Of a stretch of 64,000 bases of DNA, positions 20,962 through 29,521 are shown piece after piece (positions within the stretch are counted from its first letter, which is position 1; every line of letters begins with the position of its first letter). The translations under genes and the position numbers were made by a program. The notes below the pieces were generated by a model, which searched no databases, was not told the DNA's origin, and worked only from the letters and a program-made list of their open reading frames with translations. This stretch comes from Rhizobium rhizogenes (GTDB lineage Bacteria > Pseudomonadota > Alphaproteobacteria > Rhizobiales > Rhizobiaceae), in the NCBI RefSeq assembly GCF_002005205.3, contig NZ_CP019701.2, positions 2,590,501-2,654,500 of the forward strand, given 5' to 3'.

Positions 20962-21231
20962 TTATTCTGCGGCTTCCGCTTTCGGGGCCACGGATACGAA
21001 TACGCGGCCGTTGGCCTTCGTGCGGAAGTTCACGTTGCCTGCGGTCAGTGCGAAAATCGTGTGGTCCTTGCCGATGCCGACGTTGGCGCCCGGATGCCAC
21101 TGCGTTCCGCGCTGACGCAGAATAATGTTGCCTGGAATGACGGCTTCGCCGCCGAACTTCTTCACGCCAAGGCGCTTGGATTCGGAATCGCGACCGTTAC
21201 GCGAGGAACCGCCAGCTTTTTTGTGTGCCAT
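20962..21231 (-). CDS. rpmA: 50S ribosomal protein bL27
   Basis: This is an 89-residue ribosomal protein whose N-terminal tail reaches the peptidyl transferase centre. The sequence begins [20 protein letters not shown], the family hallmark, with no cleavable extension as in Firmicutes. The start has AAAGGAG upstream. It follows rplU by 40 bases in the conserved rplU-rpmA operon. Confidence 0.98.
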
Positions 21232-21271
21232 TGGAGTTCTCCTTTAAACCTTGTTTCCCGTGTCGCGCCGA

Positions 21272-21586
21272 TCAGGCAGCAACGATGTCCGTGATGCGGA
21301 CGACAGTGTGATGCTGACGATGGCCGCGCGAACGCTTGGAGTTCTGACGACGACGCTTCTTGAAGGCGATGACCTTCTTGCCGCGATTGTGCTCGACAAC
21401 TTCAGCCTTGACGATGGCGCCCTTGACGAAGGGAGCACCGATCTTGGCGTCGGCGCCTTCGCCAACAACGAGAACTTCGGTGAATTCTACAGTTGCGCCT
21501 GCCTCTGCTTCCAGCTTTTCGATGGTCAGCACGGCGTCGGCCGCTACGCGGTACTGCTTACCGCCGGTCTTGATGACTGCGAACAT
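21272..21586 (-). CDS. rplU: 50S ribosomal protein bL21
   Basis: This is a 104-residue protein of the large ribosomal subunit. The family features are [14 protein letters not shown] at the N-terminus and [20 protein letters not shown] near the C-terminus, with the basic 23S rRNA-binding loop. AAAGGA precedes the ATG at 21586. It is the first gene of the rplU-rpmA operon and has a leader of about 170 bases with a near-consensus promoter. Confidence 0.98.
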   Translation of the reverse strand: MFAVIKTGGKQYRVAADAVLTIEKLEAEAGATVEFTEVLVVGEGADAKIGAPFVKGAIVKAEVVEHNRGKKVIAFKKRRRQNSKRSRGHRQHHTVVRITDIVAA

Positions 21587-21757
21587 TTTTTATCCTTTCA
21601 TGTTCGTTCCGGCTCTGCCCGCAAATGCAAGCTGGCCGTCTTTTTATCAGTCGGAGTAGCGGAAATCCGTCAGGGCTGAATGCCCCTTTGAATGTCTGCC
21701 GGTGAAGCCGCCTTTTGAAGGGCGGAATAAACAGAAGGCGCACTACGCCATCAATTT
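21587..21757 (-). other. Long 5' leader of rplU-rpmA
   Basis: The region 21587-21916 is the only gene-free stretch above 300 bases. On the minus strand, about 170 bases lie between the predicted transcription start and the rplU ATG. It contains a hairpin CCGCC-TTTTGAA-GGGCGG-type repeat (about 21708-21725) and runs of pyrimidines, but no recognisable riboswitch or reading frame. Autogenous control of a ribosomal operon is one possibility. The remaining bases to 21916 hold the rplU promoter and the upstream region of the zincin-like gene. Confidence 0.4.
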
Positions 21758-21763
21758 GGGTGC

Positions 21764-21792
21764 CGATTACGCGAGACGCCCGTTTATGTCAA
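21764..21792 (-). promoter_or_regulatory. Sigma-70 promoter of rplU-rpmA
   Basis: On the minus strand TTGACA (21792-21787) is followed after exactly 17 bases by TAATCG (21769-21764). The perfect -35 box and optimal spacing upstream of a highly expressed ribosomal operon make this the most convincing promoter in the window. Confidence 0.7.
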
Positions 21793-21916
21793 GATGACGA
21801 CGGCTTGAAAAGTAACTGTAACGCCAAGAATTTCATGCTTTTTCGGCGGGTGAAGCAGTCGGGTCTCGAAATTTGTCCAGCAAGTGTTTATATGGGCCTT
21901 CCAACAAGGAGCAGAA

Positions 21917-22357
21917 ATGGCCCGCATAGACCAGACCGACGATTGGCGGGACCGCCATGCGCCGACGCTTTCCGCCTTCGAGTCGCTTGCGATCGAGGCA
22001 TATGGCCACCTGCCGGAAGAATTTCGCGCATTGACGAAAGATCTCATCATCGAGATCGCCGATTTTCCGACCGATGACGTGTTCGAGGACATGGCGCTTG
22101 AAACGCCTTTCGACCTTCTCGGACTGTTCGAAGGGCGCGGCATCTCCGAACGTTTCACCATGGAAACGGGCGAGATGGTGAACCGCATCACGCTCTATCG
22201 CCGTCCCATTCTCGACTACTGGGCCGAGAACGAGGAAACACTTGGTGATATCATCACCCATGTCCTGATCCACGAGATCGGCCATCATTTCGGCCTGTCG
22301 GATGACGATATGGAGCGGATCGAGGAAAGCGCCGACGAGGCCGCCGCCGATCGCTGA
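21917..22357 (+). CDS. Zincin-like metallopeptidase family protein
   Basis: This is a 146-residue soluble protein with the zinc-metalloprotease motif HEIGHHFGLSD near the C-terminus (two histidines, glutamate, and a third histidine/aspartate position). This is the minimal zincin-like family (DUF1025 type) common in alphaproteobacteria and actinobacteria. No substrate is known to me. The ATG at 21917 is preceded by AAGGAG; the earlier in-frame ATG at 21884 has no ribosome-binding site. It is a single-gene unit divergent from rplU and convergent with DUF1737. Confidence 0.85.
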   Translation: MARIDQTDDWRDRHAPTLSAFESLAIEAYGHLPEEFRALTKDLIIEIADFPTDDVFEDMALETPFDLLGLFEGRGISERFTMETGEMVNRITLYRRPILDYWAENEETLGDIITHVLIHEIGHHFGLSDDDMERIEESADEAAADR

Positions 22358-22376
22358 TCGGGGCGGCTGGCGCCGC

Positions 22377-22583
22377 TCACTGCTCGCCGAGCTTCATGTC
22401 CGGATGGTATTCCTTGCCTTCGACCACCTTGGTCACGGCCTGGCCGCAATGCATGACGCCGCTCGCGGCATTGAAGGCATAGCTCGGCGAACCGGCAAGT
22501 TCCCAGCCCTTGTTCAGCGCTTCGGTGACCCGGTGACAGAATTTGGAGTCGTCCGGACCGGTTATGAAACGATAGACCTTCAC
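22377..22583 (-). CDS. DUF1737 domain protein
   Basis: This is a 68-residue protein of unknown function. The N-terminus KVYRFITGPDDSKFCHRVTEALNKGWEL is the DUF1737 signature, with two cysteines (in KFCHR and MHCGQ). It starts with GTG, overlapping the stop of the upstream lyase gene (GTGA), so both are made from one transcript and probably by coupled translation. Co-occurrence with the lyase is the only clue to its role. Confidence 0.8.
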   Translation of the reverse strand: MKVYRFITGPDDSKFCHRVTEALNKGWELAGSPSYAFNAASGVMHCGQAVTKVVEGKEYHPDMKLGEQ

Positions 22584-23464
22584 GTTTTTTTCGCCTTTCT
22601 TTGCGCGATGATATCGGCCATGGCGACCAGCCTTTCGGCCTGGCCCACATGCAGCCGTTCGATCATCCGACCGTTCATGTTGATGACGTTCAATTCCACA
22701 GATTCCGGTTTTGCGAAAGCGGCAATGATCTCGCGGGCGTCCGCAACCGCCGCTTCATCCGGGGCGAAATGCCGGTTGGCCGGTTCGATCTGGGCAGGAT
22801 GGATCAGCATCTTGCCATCAAATCCCATGGCGCGCCCCTGTTCGCATTCAGCGTCAAAAACCGCCATATCGCGAAAATCATTCGAGACGCTGTCGATGAC
22901 GTCCAGCCCGTAAGCCCGGGCGGCCAGCACGACCTGCATCATCCACGGCACGAGATAAGTGCGTCCGGGAAGCGACGGAACGCGTGTTTCCTTGCGCAGA
23001 TCGTTGAGGCCGATAACGAAGGCCGCAAGCCGCGCATCCGGCGTATGGGCCGCATCGGCAATCGAAGCGGCATTCAGGACCCCGAACGGTGTTTCGATCA
23101 TCGCCCAGACTTTCAGGCGCCCGGGCGCATCGGCCTCGGCGAGAAGATCGGCCAGATCATTAATGTCGGCGGGCTGCTCCACCTTGGGCAAAAGAACCGC
23201 ATCCGGCAGGCAGGAAAGCACAAGCCTCACATCCGCTTTCCCCTCCGGCGTCGACAGAGGGTTGATGCGGATTATGGTCTCGCGCCCGGCGAGAAGTCCG
23301 TCCGAAAACAGCCTTTCCAGATTGTCCCGTGCCTTGCCCTTCATGTCGGGCGCAACGGAATCCTCCAGATCGAGGATCACCCCGTCGCAGTCAAGCTCGC
23401 GGATTTTTTCGAGTGCCCGGACATTGATGGCCGGAACTGACAGCAATGAACGACGTGGTCTCAC
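22580..23464 (-). CDS. HpcH/HpaI aldolase/citrate lyase family CoA-ester lyase
   Basis: This is a 294-residue TIM-barrel lyase related to CitE, malyl-CoA lyase and (S)-citramalyl-CoA lyase. Features are RRSLLSVPAINVRALEKIRELDCDGVILDLEDSV (with acidic metal ligands), the arginine in IIRINPL, VWAMIETPFGVLNA (metal-binding glutamate) and FDGKMLIHPAQI. It starts with GTG at 23464. No CitD/CitF partners are present, so it is not citrate lyase; cleavage of a 3-hydroxyacyl-CoA such as malyl-CoA or citramalyl-CoA is most likely. It is followed immediately by DUF1737. Confidence 0.84.
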   Translation of the reverse strand: MRPRRSLLSVPAINVRALEKIRELDCDGVILDLEDSVAPDMKGKARDNLERLFSDGLLAGRETIIRINPLSTPEGKADVRLVLSCLPDAVLLPKVEQPADINDLADLLAEADAPGRLKVWAMIETPFGVLNAASIADAAHTPDARLAAFVIGLNDLRKETRVPSLPGRTYLVPWMMQVVLAARAYGLDVIDSVSNDFRDMAVFDAECEQGRAMGFDGKMLIHPAQIEPANRHFAPDEAAVADAREIIAAFAKPESVELNVINMNGRMIERLHVGQAERLVAMADIIAQRKAKKT

Positions 23465-23601
23465 GGAAATATTTTCGGAAAAATTGACGATGCCGCACTT
23501 GTGTCAAGCTTTTGTGACATCTGCAAGCTGACAATCCACTGAATCCTCTTGCAAGCCGGAAGAAGAAGGCCCACATTCATCTGGATAGAAAGGTTTGGAT
23601 C

Positions 23602-23832
23602 ATGCAAGGCATACGTTCATTTTTCATCGCCGCATCCGGCATTGCAATTCTGGCCATGGCCGCTCTTTTTACCGCGTCGCTCACGGTCGCTTTCATCGGC
23701 GTGCTCGCGGTTCTCAGCGCTGCCCGCATGCTGTCTGCGCGCCTGAAACCCGCTCCCATTCCGGTAAAGCCCCGCAACCAGCGCGACATGCGCGTCTGGA
23801 ACGACGGCAAGGGCACGATTATCGATCTCTGA
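23602..23832 (+). CDS. Small membrane protein, unknown function
   Basis: This is a 76-residue protein with an N-terminal hydrophobic segment (about residues 7-41, long enough for one or two membrane passes) and a soluble basic tail ending NDGKGTIIDL. An AAAGG precedes the ATG at 23602. I do not recognise a family. It lies upstream of leuD on the same strand with a 166-base gap, so co-transcription is possible but not shown. Confidence 0.6.
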   Translation: MQGIRSFFIAASGIAILAMAALFTASLTVAFIGVLAVLSAARMLSARLKPAPIPVKPRNQRDMRVWNDGKGTIIDL

Positions 23833-23998
23833 GATCGTTTAATCCGGTCAAAATGCCAGTACGCCGCAGGAGGCGTACCGAAGAACGCGGGTTTGCGCTT
23901 CTAAAGCGCCGAGTTTTGCAGTATTTCCCGGCAGAGAACATCCGGCAGGCTTTTTGCGAGTGCCGGATTTTGTTCAAGGGAAACACGGGAAGCGACAG

Positions 23999-24604
23999 AT
24001 GGAAAAATTCACCAAGCTGACGGGCGTTGCCGCGCCCATGCCGGTGGTCAATATCGATACCGATATGATCATTCCGAAAGACTATCTGAAGACCATCAAG
24101 CGCACGGGCCTTGGCAAAGGCCTCTTCGCCGAGTCGCGTTATCTTGAGGACGGTTCGCCCAATCCGGATTTCGTGCTGAACAAACCCGCTTATCAGAACG
24201 CCCAGATTCTTGTGGCCGGCGACAATTTCGGCTGCGGTTCCTCGCGCGAACATGCGCCATGGGCACTTCTCGATTTCGGCATCCGCTGCGTGATCTCCAC
24301 CAGCTTCGCCGACATCTTCTACAATAACTGTTTCAAGAACGGCATTCTGCCTGTTGTCGTCAGCCCCGAGAACCTCGAAAAGCTGCTGGACGATGCTTCG
24401 CGCGGATCGAACGCCGTTCTGTCCATCGATCTGGAACGCCAGGAAATCAGCGGCCCCGACGGCGGCACGATTACCTTCGAGATCGACGAATTCAAGCGCC
24501 ATTGCATGCTGAACGGTCTGGACGATATCGGCCTGACGCTGGAACATTCCGGCGCTATCGACACGTTTGAAAAGGCGAACGCCTCGGTTCGCCCCTGGGC
24601 CTGA
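23999..24604 (+). CDS. leuD: 3-isopropylmalate dehydratase small subunit
   Basis: LeuD is the swivelling-domain subunit that, with LeuC, isomerises 2-isopropylmalate to 3-isopropylmalate in leucine synthesis. The 201-residue product shows the family motifs [28 protein letters not shown] and [17 protein letters not shown]. The ATG at 23999 fits the family start. leuC is not in the window, so in this genome the two subunits are encoded apart, as in other rhizobia. An intrinsic terminator follows directly. Confidence 0.96.
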   Translation: MEKFTKLTGVAAPMPVVNIDTDMIIPKDYLKTIKRTGLGKGLFAESRYLEDGSPNPDFVLNKPAYQNAQILVAGDNFGCGSSREHAPWALLDFGIRCVISTSFADIFYNNCFKNGILPVVVSPENLEKLLDDASRGSNAVLSIDLERQEISGPDGGTITFEIDEFKRHCMLNGLDDIGLTLEHSGAIDTFEKANASVRPWA

Positions 24605-24624
24605 CCGCATTTCTGCTCTTCAAA

Positions 24625-24664
24625 AAAAGCCGATCCCGTACCAAACAGTACCGGATCGGCTTTT
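24625..24664 (+). terminator. Intrinsic terminator after leuD
   Basis: AAAGCCGATCC(c)GTAC pairs with GTAC(c)GGATCGGCTTT around CAAACA, and the stem runs into TTTT. It lies about 20 bases after the leuD stop. leuB therefore needs its own promoter in the 24665-24826 gap, where I see no strong candidate. Confidence 0.85.
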
Positions 24665-24826
24665 GCTTTGCTTGAAAAGCCGTTGAGGCGGAGATAAGAA
24701 GCCCTCGATCCCGTCCGGCTGCGATACGACCAGGCATGCGCAGGACGGAACGAGTTTGACGCCGCGCTCGCCGCCATCGAAAACCCTTCGTGATGTTTTC
24801 CGGCGCGCCGCCCAAGGAGGGTTCTC

Positions 24827-25939
24827 ATGACAGTCCGTTCGCTTTTCCTGCTGCCCGGTGACGGTATCGGCCCCGAAGCCATGGCTGAGGTCCGCAAGCT
24901 GATCGATTATATGAACAGCGCGCAAAATGCCGGCTTCACCGTTTCGGAAGGCCTCGTTGGCGGTTCCGCTTACGACGCCCATGGCGTGGCTATTTCCGAT
25001 GCGGACATGGAAAAGGCGCTTGCCGCCGATGCAATCCTGTTCGGCGCCGTTGGCGGCCCAAAATGGGATGGCGTTCCCTACGAGCATCGCCCGGAAGCGG
25101 GTCTGCTGCGCCTGCGCAAGGACCTCGAACTTTTCGCCAATCTGCGCCCTGCCATCTGCTACCCGGCACTCGCCGCCGCCTCCTCGCTGAAGCCGGAGCT
25201 GGTTGAAGGCCTCGATATCCTCATCGTTCGCGAACTGACCGGCGGCGTTTATTTCGGTGAACCGAAGCAGATCATCGATCTCGGCAACGGCCAGAAGCGC
25301 GGCATCGACACGCAGATCTACGACACCTTCGAGATCGAGCGCATCGCCAGCGTCGCTTTCGAACTGGCCCGCACCCGCGACAACCGCGTCTGCTCGATGG
25401 AAAAGCGCAACGTCATGAAATCAGGCGTTTTGTGGAACCAGGTCGTCACCGAAACCCACGCCGCCAAATACAAGGACGTGCAACTGGAGCATATGCTGGC
25501 CGATGCCGGCGGCATGCAGCTGGTGCGCAAACCCAAGCAGTTCGACGTGATCGTGACCGACAACCTCTTCGGCGACATGCTCTCCGACGTTGCCGCCATG
25601 CTCACCGGCTCGCTCGGCATGCTGCCTTCCGCCTCGCTTGGCGCACCTGATGCCAAGACCGGCAAGCGCAAGGCCATGTATGAGCCGGTGCACGGTTCGG
25701 CTCCTGACATTGCCGGCAACGGCATCGCCAACCCCATCGCCATGATCGCCTCCTTCGCCATGTGCCTGCGCTACTCGTTCAACATGGTTGACGAGGCGAC
25801 CAAGCTCGAGGCGGCAATCGCCAACGTGCTGGACAAGGGCATCCGCACCGCCGACATCATGGCCGATGGCTGCCGTCAGGTCGGCACCGGTGAAATGGGT
25901 GACGCGGTTCTCGCCGAATTCAAGGCGCTTTCGGCGTAA
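24827..25939 (+). CDS. leuB: 3-isopropylmalate dehydrogenase
   Basis: LeuB oxidatively decarboxylates 3-isopropylmalate to 2-oxoisocaproate in leucine synthesis. The 370-residue product has [10 protein letters not shown] at the N-terminus. It also has the substrate and metal motif [27 protein letters not shown] (spread over about 245-275) and the NAD-binding [19 protein letters not shown] precedes the ATG. Its 3' end overlaps the convergent peroxidase gene by 20 bases. Confidence 0.97.
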   Translation: MTVRSLFLLPGDGIGPEAMAEVRKLIDYMNSAQNAGFTVSEGLVGGSAYDAHGVAISDADMEKALAADAILFGAVGGPKWDGVPYEHRPEAGLLRLRKDLELFANLRPAICYPALAAASSLKPELVEGLDILIVRELTGGVYFGEPKQIIDLGNGQKRGIDTQIYDTFEIERIASVAFELARTRDNRVCSMEKRNVMKSGVLWNQVVTETHAAKYKDVQLEHMLADAGGMQLVRKPKQFDVIVTDNLFGDMLSDVAAMLTGSLGMLPSASLGAPDAKTGKRKAMYEPVHGSAPDIAGNGIANPIAMIASFAMCLRYSFNMVDEATKLEAAIANVLDKGIRTADIMADGCRQVGTGEMGDAVLAEFKALSA

Positions 25940-27170
25940 CGCTGACAGGAACCGGTTGGGCAGGCGGCACCGCCGTCTGCCCAACCTCCTTGGGCAGAAG
26001 ATGCTCGAAACGCCGGTCGGTCAGCGTCTTCAGAAAAGCCACGATGGCATCCACCCGCTTGTCATCCAGCGCCGGCGCGGATGTCAGTTCCGTCATGGCG
26101 ATATTCTCGGGCACCTCAGGCGCATCCCAGGTCTTGCCGGTTTCCGGGTTGATCTGGCGGCTGGGCTTCTTGCTTTTATATTTCACGTAAAACAGCACCA
26201 CCGTGCGCAAATCCCTGAACACGCCATTGTGCATATAAGGACCGGTAACGGCGACGTTGCGCAGGGTCGGCACCTTGAACTTGCCGCGTTGTGCCGGATC
26301 GCCGGCCACTTCAGGATTTTGCGCCAAACCCAGATCGACCGCACCGGGCTTCGAGCCATTCACGGCCCTGACCGCCATATTGGCGGGAACGCCGATATTG
26401 AAATATTTGTGGTTGGTGAAAAGGCCGTCTTCCAGCCCCTTGGCGCCGCGGATTTCATGGCACGTATTGCAATTGGTGAATTGCGTCGAGGAAATCAGAA
26501 CCCGTCCCAGCTCTTCCTGATCCGTCAGCTTTTCCTCGCCGCGCAGGAAACGGTCATATTTGGAATCGAAAGTCGAGAATTCGTCCGAACGCTCGAAACT
26601 CGCCAACGCCTTGGTCATCGCGGCATAGGCGGTTTCATCGCTCTGGAAGACATCATTGCCGAATTGCGTGCCGAAGGCTGCAACATAGTCAGGATTTTCC
26701 CTCAGCCGCTTTACGACAGAGGCTTTGTCCGGCATGCCCATTTCAAGCGGGTTAAGCGGCGGTCCGCCCGCCTGATCCTCCAGCATGGAGGCCCGGCCAT
26801 CCCAGAACTGCCCGCCGACATACTCACCCGCCGCATTCTTGCCGAAAGGCGGCGTGAACCTCGCATAGGTCGCCGTCGGGGCATTGCGGTCGCCGAGCGA
26901 AATACCGTCGTCACCCAGAGAGACATCCCGACCGACCTTCTCGCTCTCCCGTGCATCGGAAAACCCGGCCGCCTGCATATGGCAGGTGGAACAGGCCATG
27001 GTCCGGTTCATCGAAAGATTGGGATCGTCAAACAGCGCTGCGCCCAGCTTTTCCAGCGTCGCATAATCTTCGCCGCCGTGAGCGAACATGTTGTTAATCC
27101 CCCCACCGAAGGGAACCAGCAGAATGGATGCAGCAAGAGCGGCAGAGAGAAAAATTCGGGGCTTTATCAT
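25920..27170 (-). CDS. Di-haem cytochrome c peroxidase (MauG/CcpA family)
   Basis: This is a 416-residue periplasmic di-haem protein that most likely reduces hydrogen peroxide. Two c-type haem sites are present, CSTCH (60-64) and CNTCH (234-238), with the family motifs FWDGRA (about 122-127) and [11 protein letters not shown] signal peptide covers residues 1-30; the ATG at 27170 gives it cleanly, whereas the longer frame does not. The C-terminal proline/valine-rich tail is low complexity. No electron donor gene is adjacent, and MauG-like oxidases of amine dehydrogenases are excluded only by the absence of such partners. Confidence 0.86.
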   Translation of the reverse strand: MIKPRIFLSAALAASILLVPFGGGINNMFAHGGEDYATLEKLGAALFDDPNLSMNRTMACSTCHMQAAGFSDARESEKVGRDVSLGDDGISLGDRNAPTATYARFTPPFGKNAAGEYVGGQFWDGRASMLEDQAGGPPLNPLEMGMPDKASVVKRLRENPDYVAAFGTQFGNDVFQSDETAYAAMTKALASFERSDEFSTFDSKYDRFLRGEEKLTDQEELGRVLISSTQFTNCNTCHEIRGAKGLEDGLFTNHKYFNIGVPANMAVRAVNGSKPGAVDLGLAQNPEVAGDPAQRGKFKVPTLRNVAVTGPYMHNGVFRDLRTVVLFYVKYKSKKPSRQINPETGKTWDAPEVPENIAMTELTSAPALDDKRVDAIVAFLKTLTDRRFEHLLPKEVGQTAVPPAQPVPVSVTPKAP

Positions 27171-27398
27171 CGGTAGGCACGCTCGGGACAAAATGCGCGA
27201 TAGCAGGCTCGGGCCGGAAAATATGAAACAGCTTTCAATCCGACCAGACTTCACGGAACATGGATCGCAGGCGCTATTTCCGCTTTTCCATGTTCCCTGA
27301 CGCGATCTATAGCACTTTCCCGTGGTGAGAGCCTACAAACTTTCGCAGCTTGCTCCACTTTGCCGCACATCCCATGGAAAGGCGATGACGCAGGCCGA

Positions 27399-28715
27399 TC
27401 AGCCGCTTCTGGCAATGGCGTGGAAAAAGGTGCCCGAAACGAGGCCTCTTTTGCCGCCCGATGGCCCGAGCGGACGGCCCTGCCCGTCGGCGATCTGGGC
27501 AAAAGGCTCGTCACGGCCGGGATCGGTGACCCGCGCATAATGAAACTCATGGCCGCGCAGAACATCCCCCGCCACGCCGAGCGGTCCACTTGCCGCAATC
27601 GTTGCCTGGCGATAACCGAGATTCATCTTGCGCGTCGCAAAGCTGGTGGCATGTGACAGAAGCCCGGTCATGGCATGGGTTACCCCATCGGCATCTTCCA
27701 GCGCCTCACCAAGTACCATGTAACCACCGCACTCGCCATGAACAGGCCTTGTCGTCGCAAAACGGGCAATGCCTGCCTTGAAACCGGTAGCATCCGCAAG
27801 TTTTCCGGCAAAAAGTTCGGGATATCCGCCCGGAAGCCAGCAGACATCGCAGGTCTCGTCCGGCGCCTCATCAGCCAGCGGCGAAAACGGCACGATCTCG
27901 GCCCCGGCCGCGTGCCAATGCTTCCTGAGATGCGGATAAAGGAAGGTGAAAGCCGCATCCTCCGCCAGCGCGATGCGCTGGCCGGGCGGTGCAATCGCTG
28001 CGTCCACCGAACCGGAAGACACATTCACCGGCGCAGCGAGTGAAAGCAAGGCGTCGAGATCGATGGATTTTTCCATCGCATCCGCCAGCCGTTCTATATG
28101 CGCGTCGATTTCCGGGTGTTCGCTGGCCTGCACCAGCCCCAGATGCCGCTCTGGCAGGATAAGCGAGGGATCGCGCAGGACACAGCCGGCGACGGGCAGG
28201 CCAATTTTTTCGATGGCTTCCGTGCACAGTGTCCGGTGTCTTTCGCTGCCGGCCCGGTTCAGCACCACCGCCGCCATGGTGACATCAGGGTCGTAATGGG
28301 CGAAACCATGGGCGACAGCGGCGGCCGTTTGCGACTGGCCCGACACATCCAACACCAGCAGCACGGGAATGCCGAACAGCCGCGCCAGATCCGCCGCCGA
28401 ACCGGTGCGGTTTTCCGCCACCGGAATGCCGTCGAACAGGCCCATGGCGCTTTCGATCAGAACGAGTTCCGCATCCTCGGTCTGCTGCGAAAACAGATGC
28501 CGCAGCAAATCCGGCTGCATGGCCCAGCTATCCAGATTGAGACCGGGCGTGCCGGTGGCGAAGGTGTGGAAACCGGGATCGATATAATCCGGCCCCGTCT
28601 TGATGCCCCGCACCTTGATGCCCCGTCGGGCAAATGCCCTGAGAAGACCGATGGTGACGCTGGTCTTGCCCGACCCCGAACGGGGTGCACCGATGATGAT
28701 CGCCCGCGCCGTCAT
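27399..28715 (-). CDS. cobB: Hydrogenobyrinic/cobyrinic acid a,c-diamide synthase
   Basis: CobB amidates the a and c side chains of hydrogenobyrinic acid using glutamine and ATP. The 438-residue product has an N-terminal P-loop APRSGSGKTSVT, DYIDPGFH, and a C-terminal class-I glutamine amidotransferase domain with nucleophile cysteine in VHGECGGYMVLGEAL. Its ATG overlaps the cobA stop (ATGA). The 228 bases between it and the peroxidase gene (27171-27398) contain no gene and no promoter I can name. Confidence 0.95.
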   Translation of the reverse strand: MTARAIIIGAPRSGSGKTSVTIGLLRAFARRGIKVRGIKTGPDYIDPGFHTFATGTPGLNLDSWAMQPDLLRHLFSQQTEDAELVLIESAMGLFDGIPVAENRTGSAADLARLFGIPVLLVLDVSGQSQTAAAVAHGFAHYDPDVTMAAVVLNRAGSERHRTLCTEAIEKIGLPVAGCVLRDPSLILPERHLGLVQASEHPEIDAHIERLADAMEKSIDLDALLSLAAPVNVSSGSVDAAIAPPGQRIALAEDAAFTFLYPHLRKHWHAAGAEIVPFSPLADEAPDETCDVCWLPGGYPELFAGKLADATGFKAGIARFATTRPVHGECGGYMVLGEALEDADGVTHAMTGLLSHATSFATRKMNLGYRQATIAASGPLGVAGDVLRGHEFHYARVTDPGRDEPFAQIADGQGRPLGPSGGKRGLVSGTFFHAIARSG

Positions 28716-29500
28716 GATCCTGAAACTCCAAGCCGTTCCCGCATCGAAACGATCTCTCCGATGACGATAAGCGCTGGGGCTTCGAAGTTTTCCCGCTTTG
28801 CATCGTCAGCTATGCTTTCCAGCTTGCCGATGAAAATTCGCTCCTGCTCAGTCGTCGCCGACATGATAACCGCAACCGGCGTGGCGCCTGAACGGCCCCC
28901 CTCCATCAGAAGTGCAGCAATCGAGCCGATATTCTTCAGCCCCATGTAAACGACGATGGGTTCCTGTGTTTTCGCCAGCGCCGGCCAGTCAAGATCTTCT
29001 TCAGTGCCCGCCGCATGGCCGGTGGCAAGGGTCACGGCGCGGCTGATGCCGCGCATGGTGGCCGGAATACGCGCAGAAGCAAGAGCCGCAAGCGAAGAGG
29101 TCATGCCTGGCAATATGCGGAATGGAATGCCGGCGCGGACAAGCGCCTCCGCCTCTTCGCCGCCGCGTCCAAAGATGAAGGGATCGCCACCCTTCAGCCG
29201 CAGCACCTTTTTGCCTCGGGCGGCGAAATCGATCAGCGACGCCGTAATGTCGTCCTGCGTCGCGGAGGGCTTGCCGCCGCGCTTGCCGGCAAAAACAATT
29301 TCGGCCTGAGGTCCAAGAGACACAACATCATCGCTCACCAATGCATCACGCACGATGACATCGGCTTGCGAAAGCGCCAGCGCCACTTCCAGCGTCAGAT
29401 ACCGCACATCGCCCGGCCCTGCGCCCGCGAGCCAGACGTGACCGGCCTCAAAGACCGGACCTTTTGCGGCAATGCTGTTTAAAATCTGCGGTATCGACAT
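28712..29500 (-). CDS. cobA: Uroporphyrinogen-III C-methyltransferase
   Basis: CobA adds methyl groups at C2 and C7 of uroporphyrinogen III to give precorrin-2, the entry step to the corrin pathway. The 262-residue protein has WLAGAGPGDVRYLTLEVALAL, the LRLKGGDPFIFGRGGEE motif and LPGMTSSLAALA, all typical SUMT features. It stands alone, not fused to a CysG-type dehydrogenase. It is the first gene of the cobA-cobB pair and is divergent from cbiD with only 21 bases between the start codons. Confidence 0.95.
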   Translation of the reverse strand: MSIPQILNSIAAKGPVFEAGHVWLAGAGPGDVRYLTLEVALALSQADVIVRDALVSDDVVSLGPQAEIVFAGKRGGKPSATQDDITASLIDFAARGKKVLRLKGGDPFIFGRGGEEAEALVRAGIPFRILPGMTSSLAALASARIPATMRGISRAVTLATGHAAGTEEDLDWPALAKTQEPIVVYMGLKNIGSIAALLMEGGRSGATPVAVIMSATTEQERIFIGKLESIADDAKRENFEAPALIVIGEIVSMRERLGVSGS

Positions 29501-29521
29501 TTTCTTGGCTGCTTTTTAACG

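Noticed and set aside
29501..29521. Possible second cobalamin riboswitch upstream of cobA or cbiD
   Set aside because: The spacer is only 21 bases and no B12 box or CCCGCAACTG core occurs near it on either strand.
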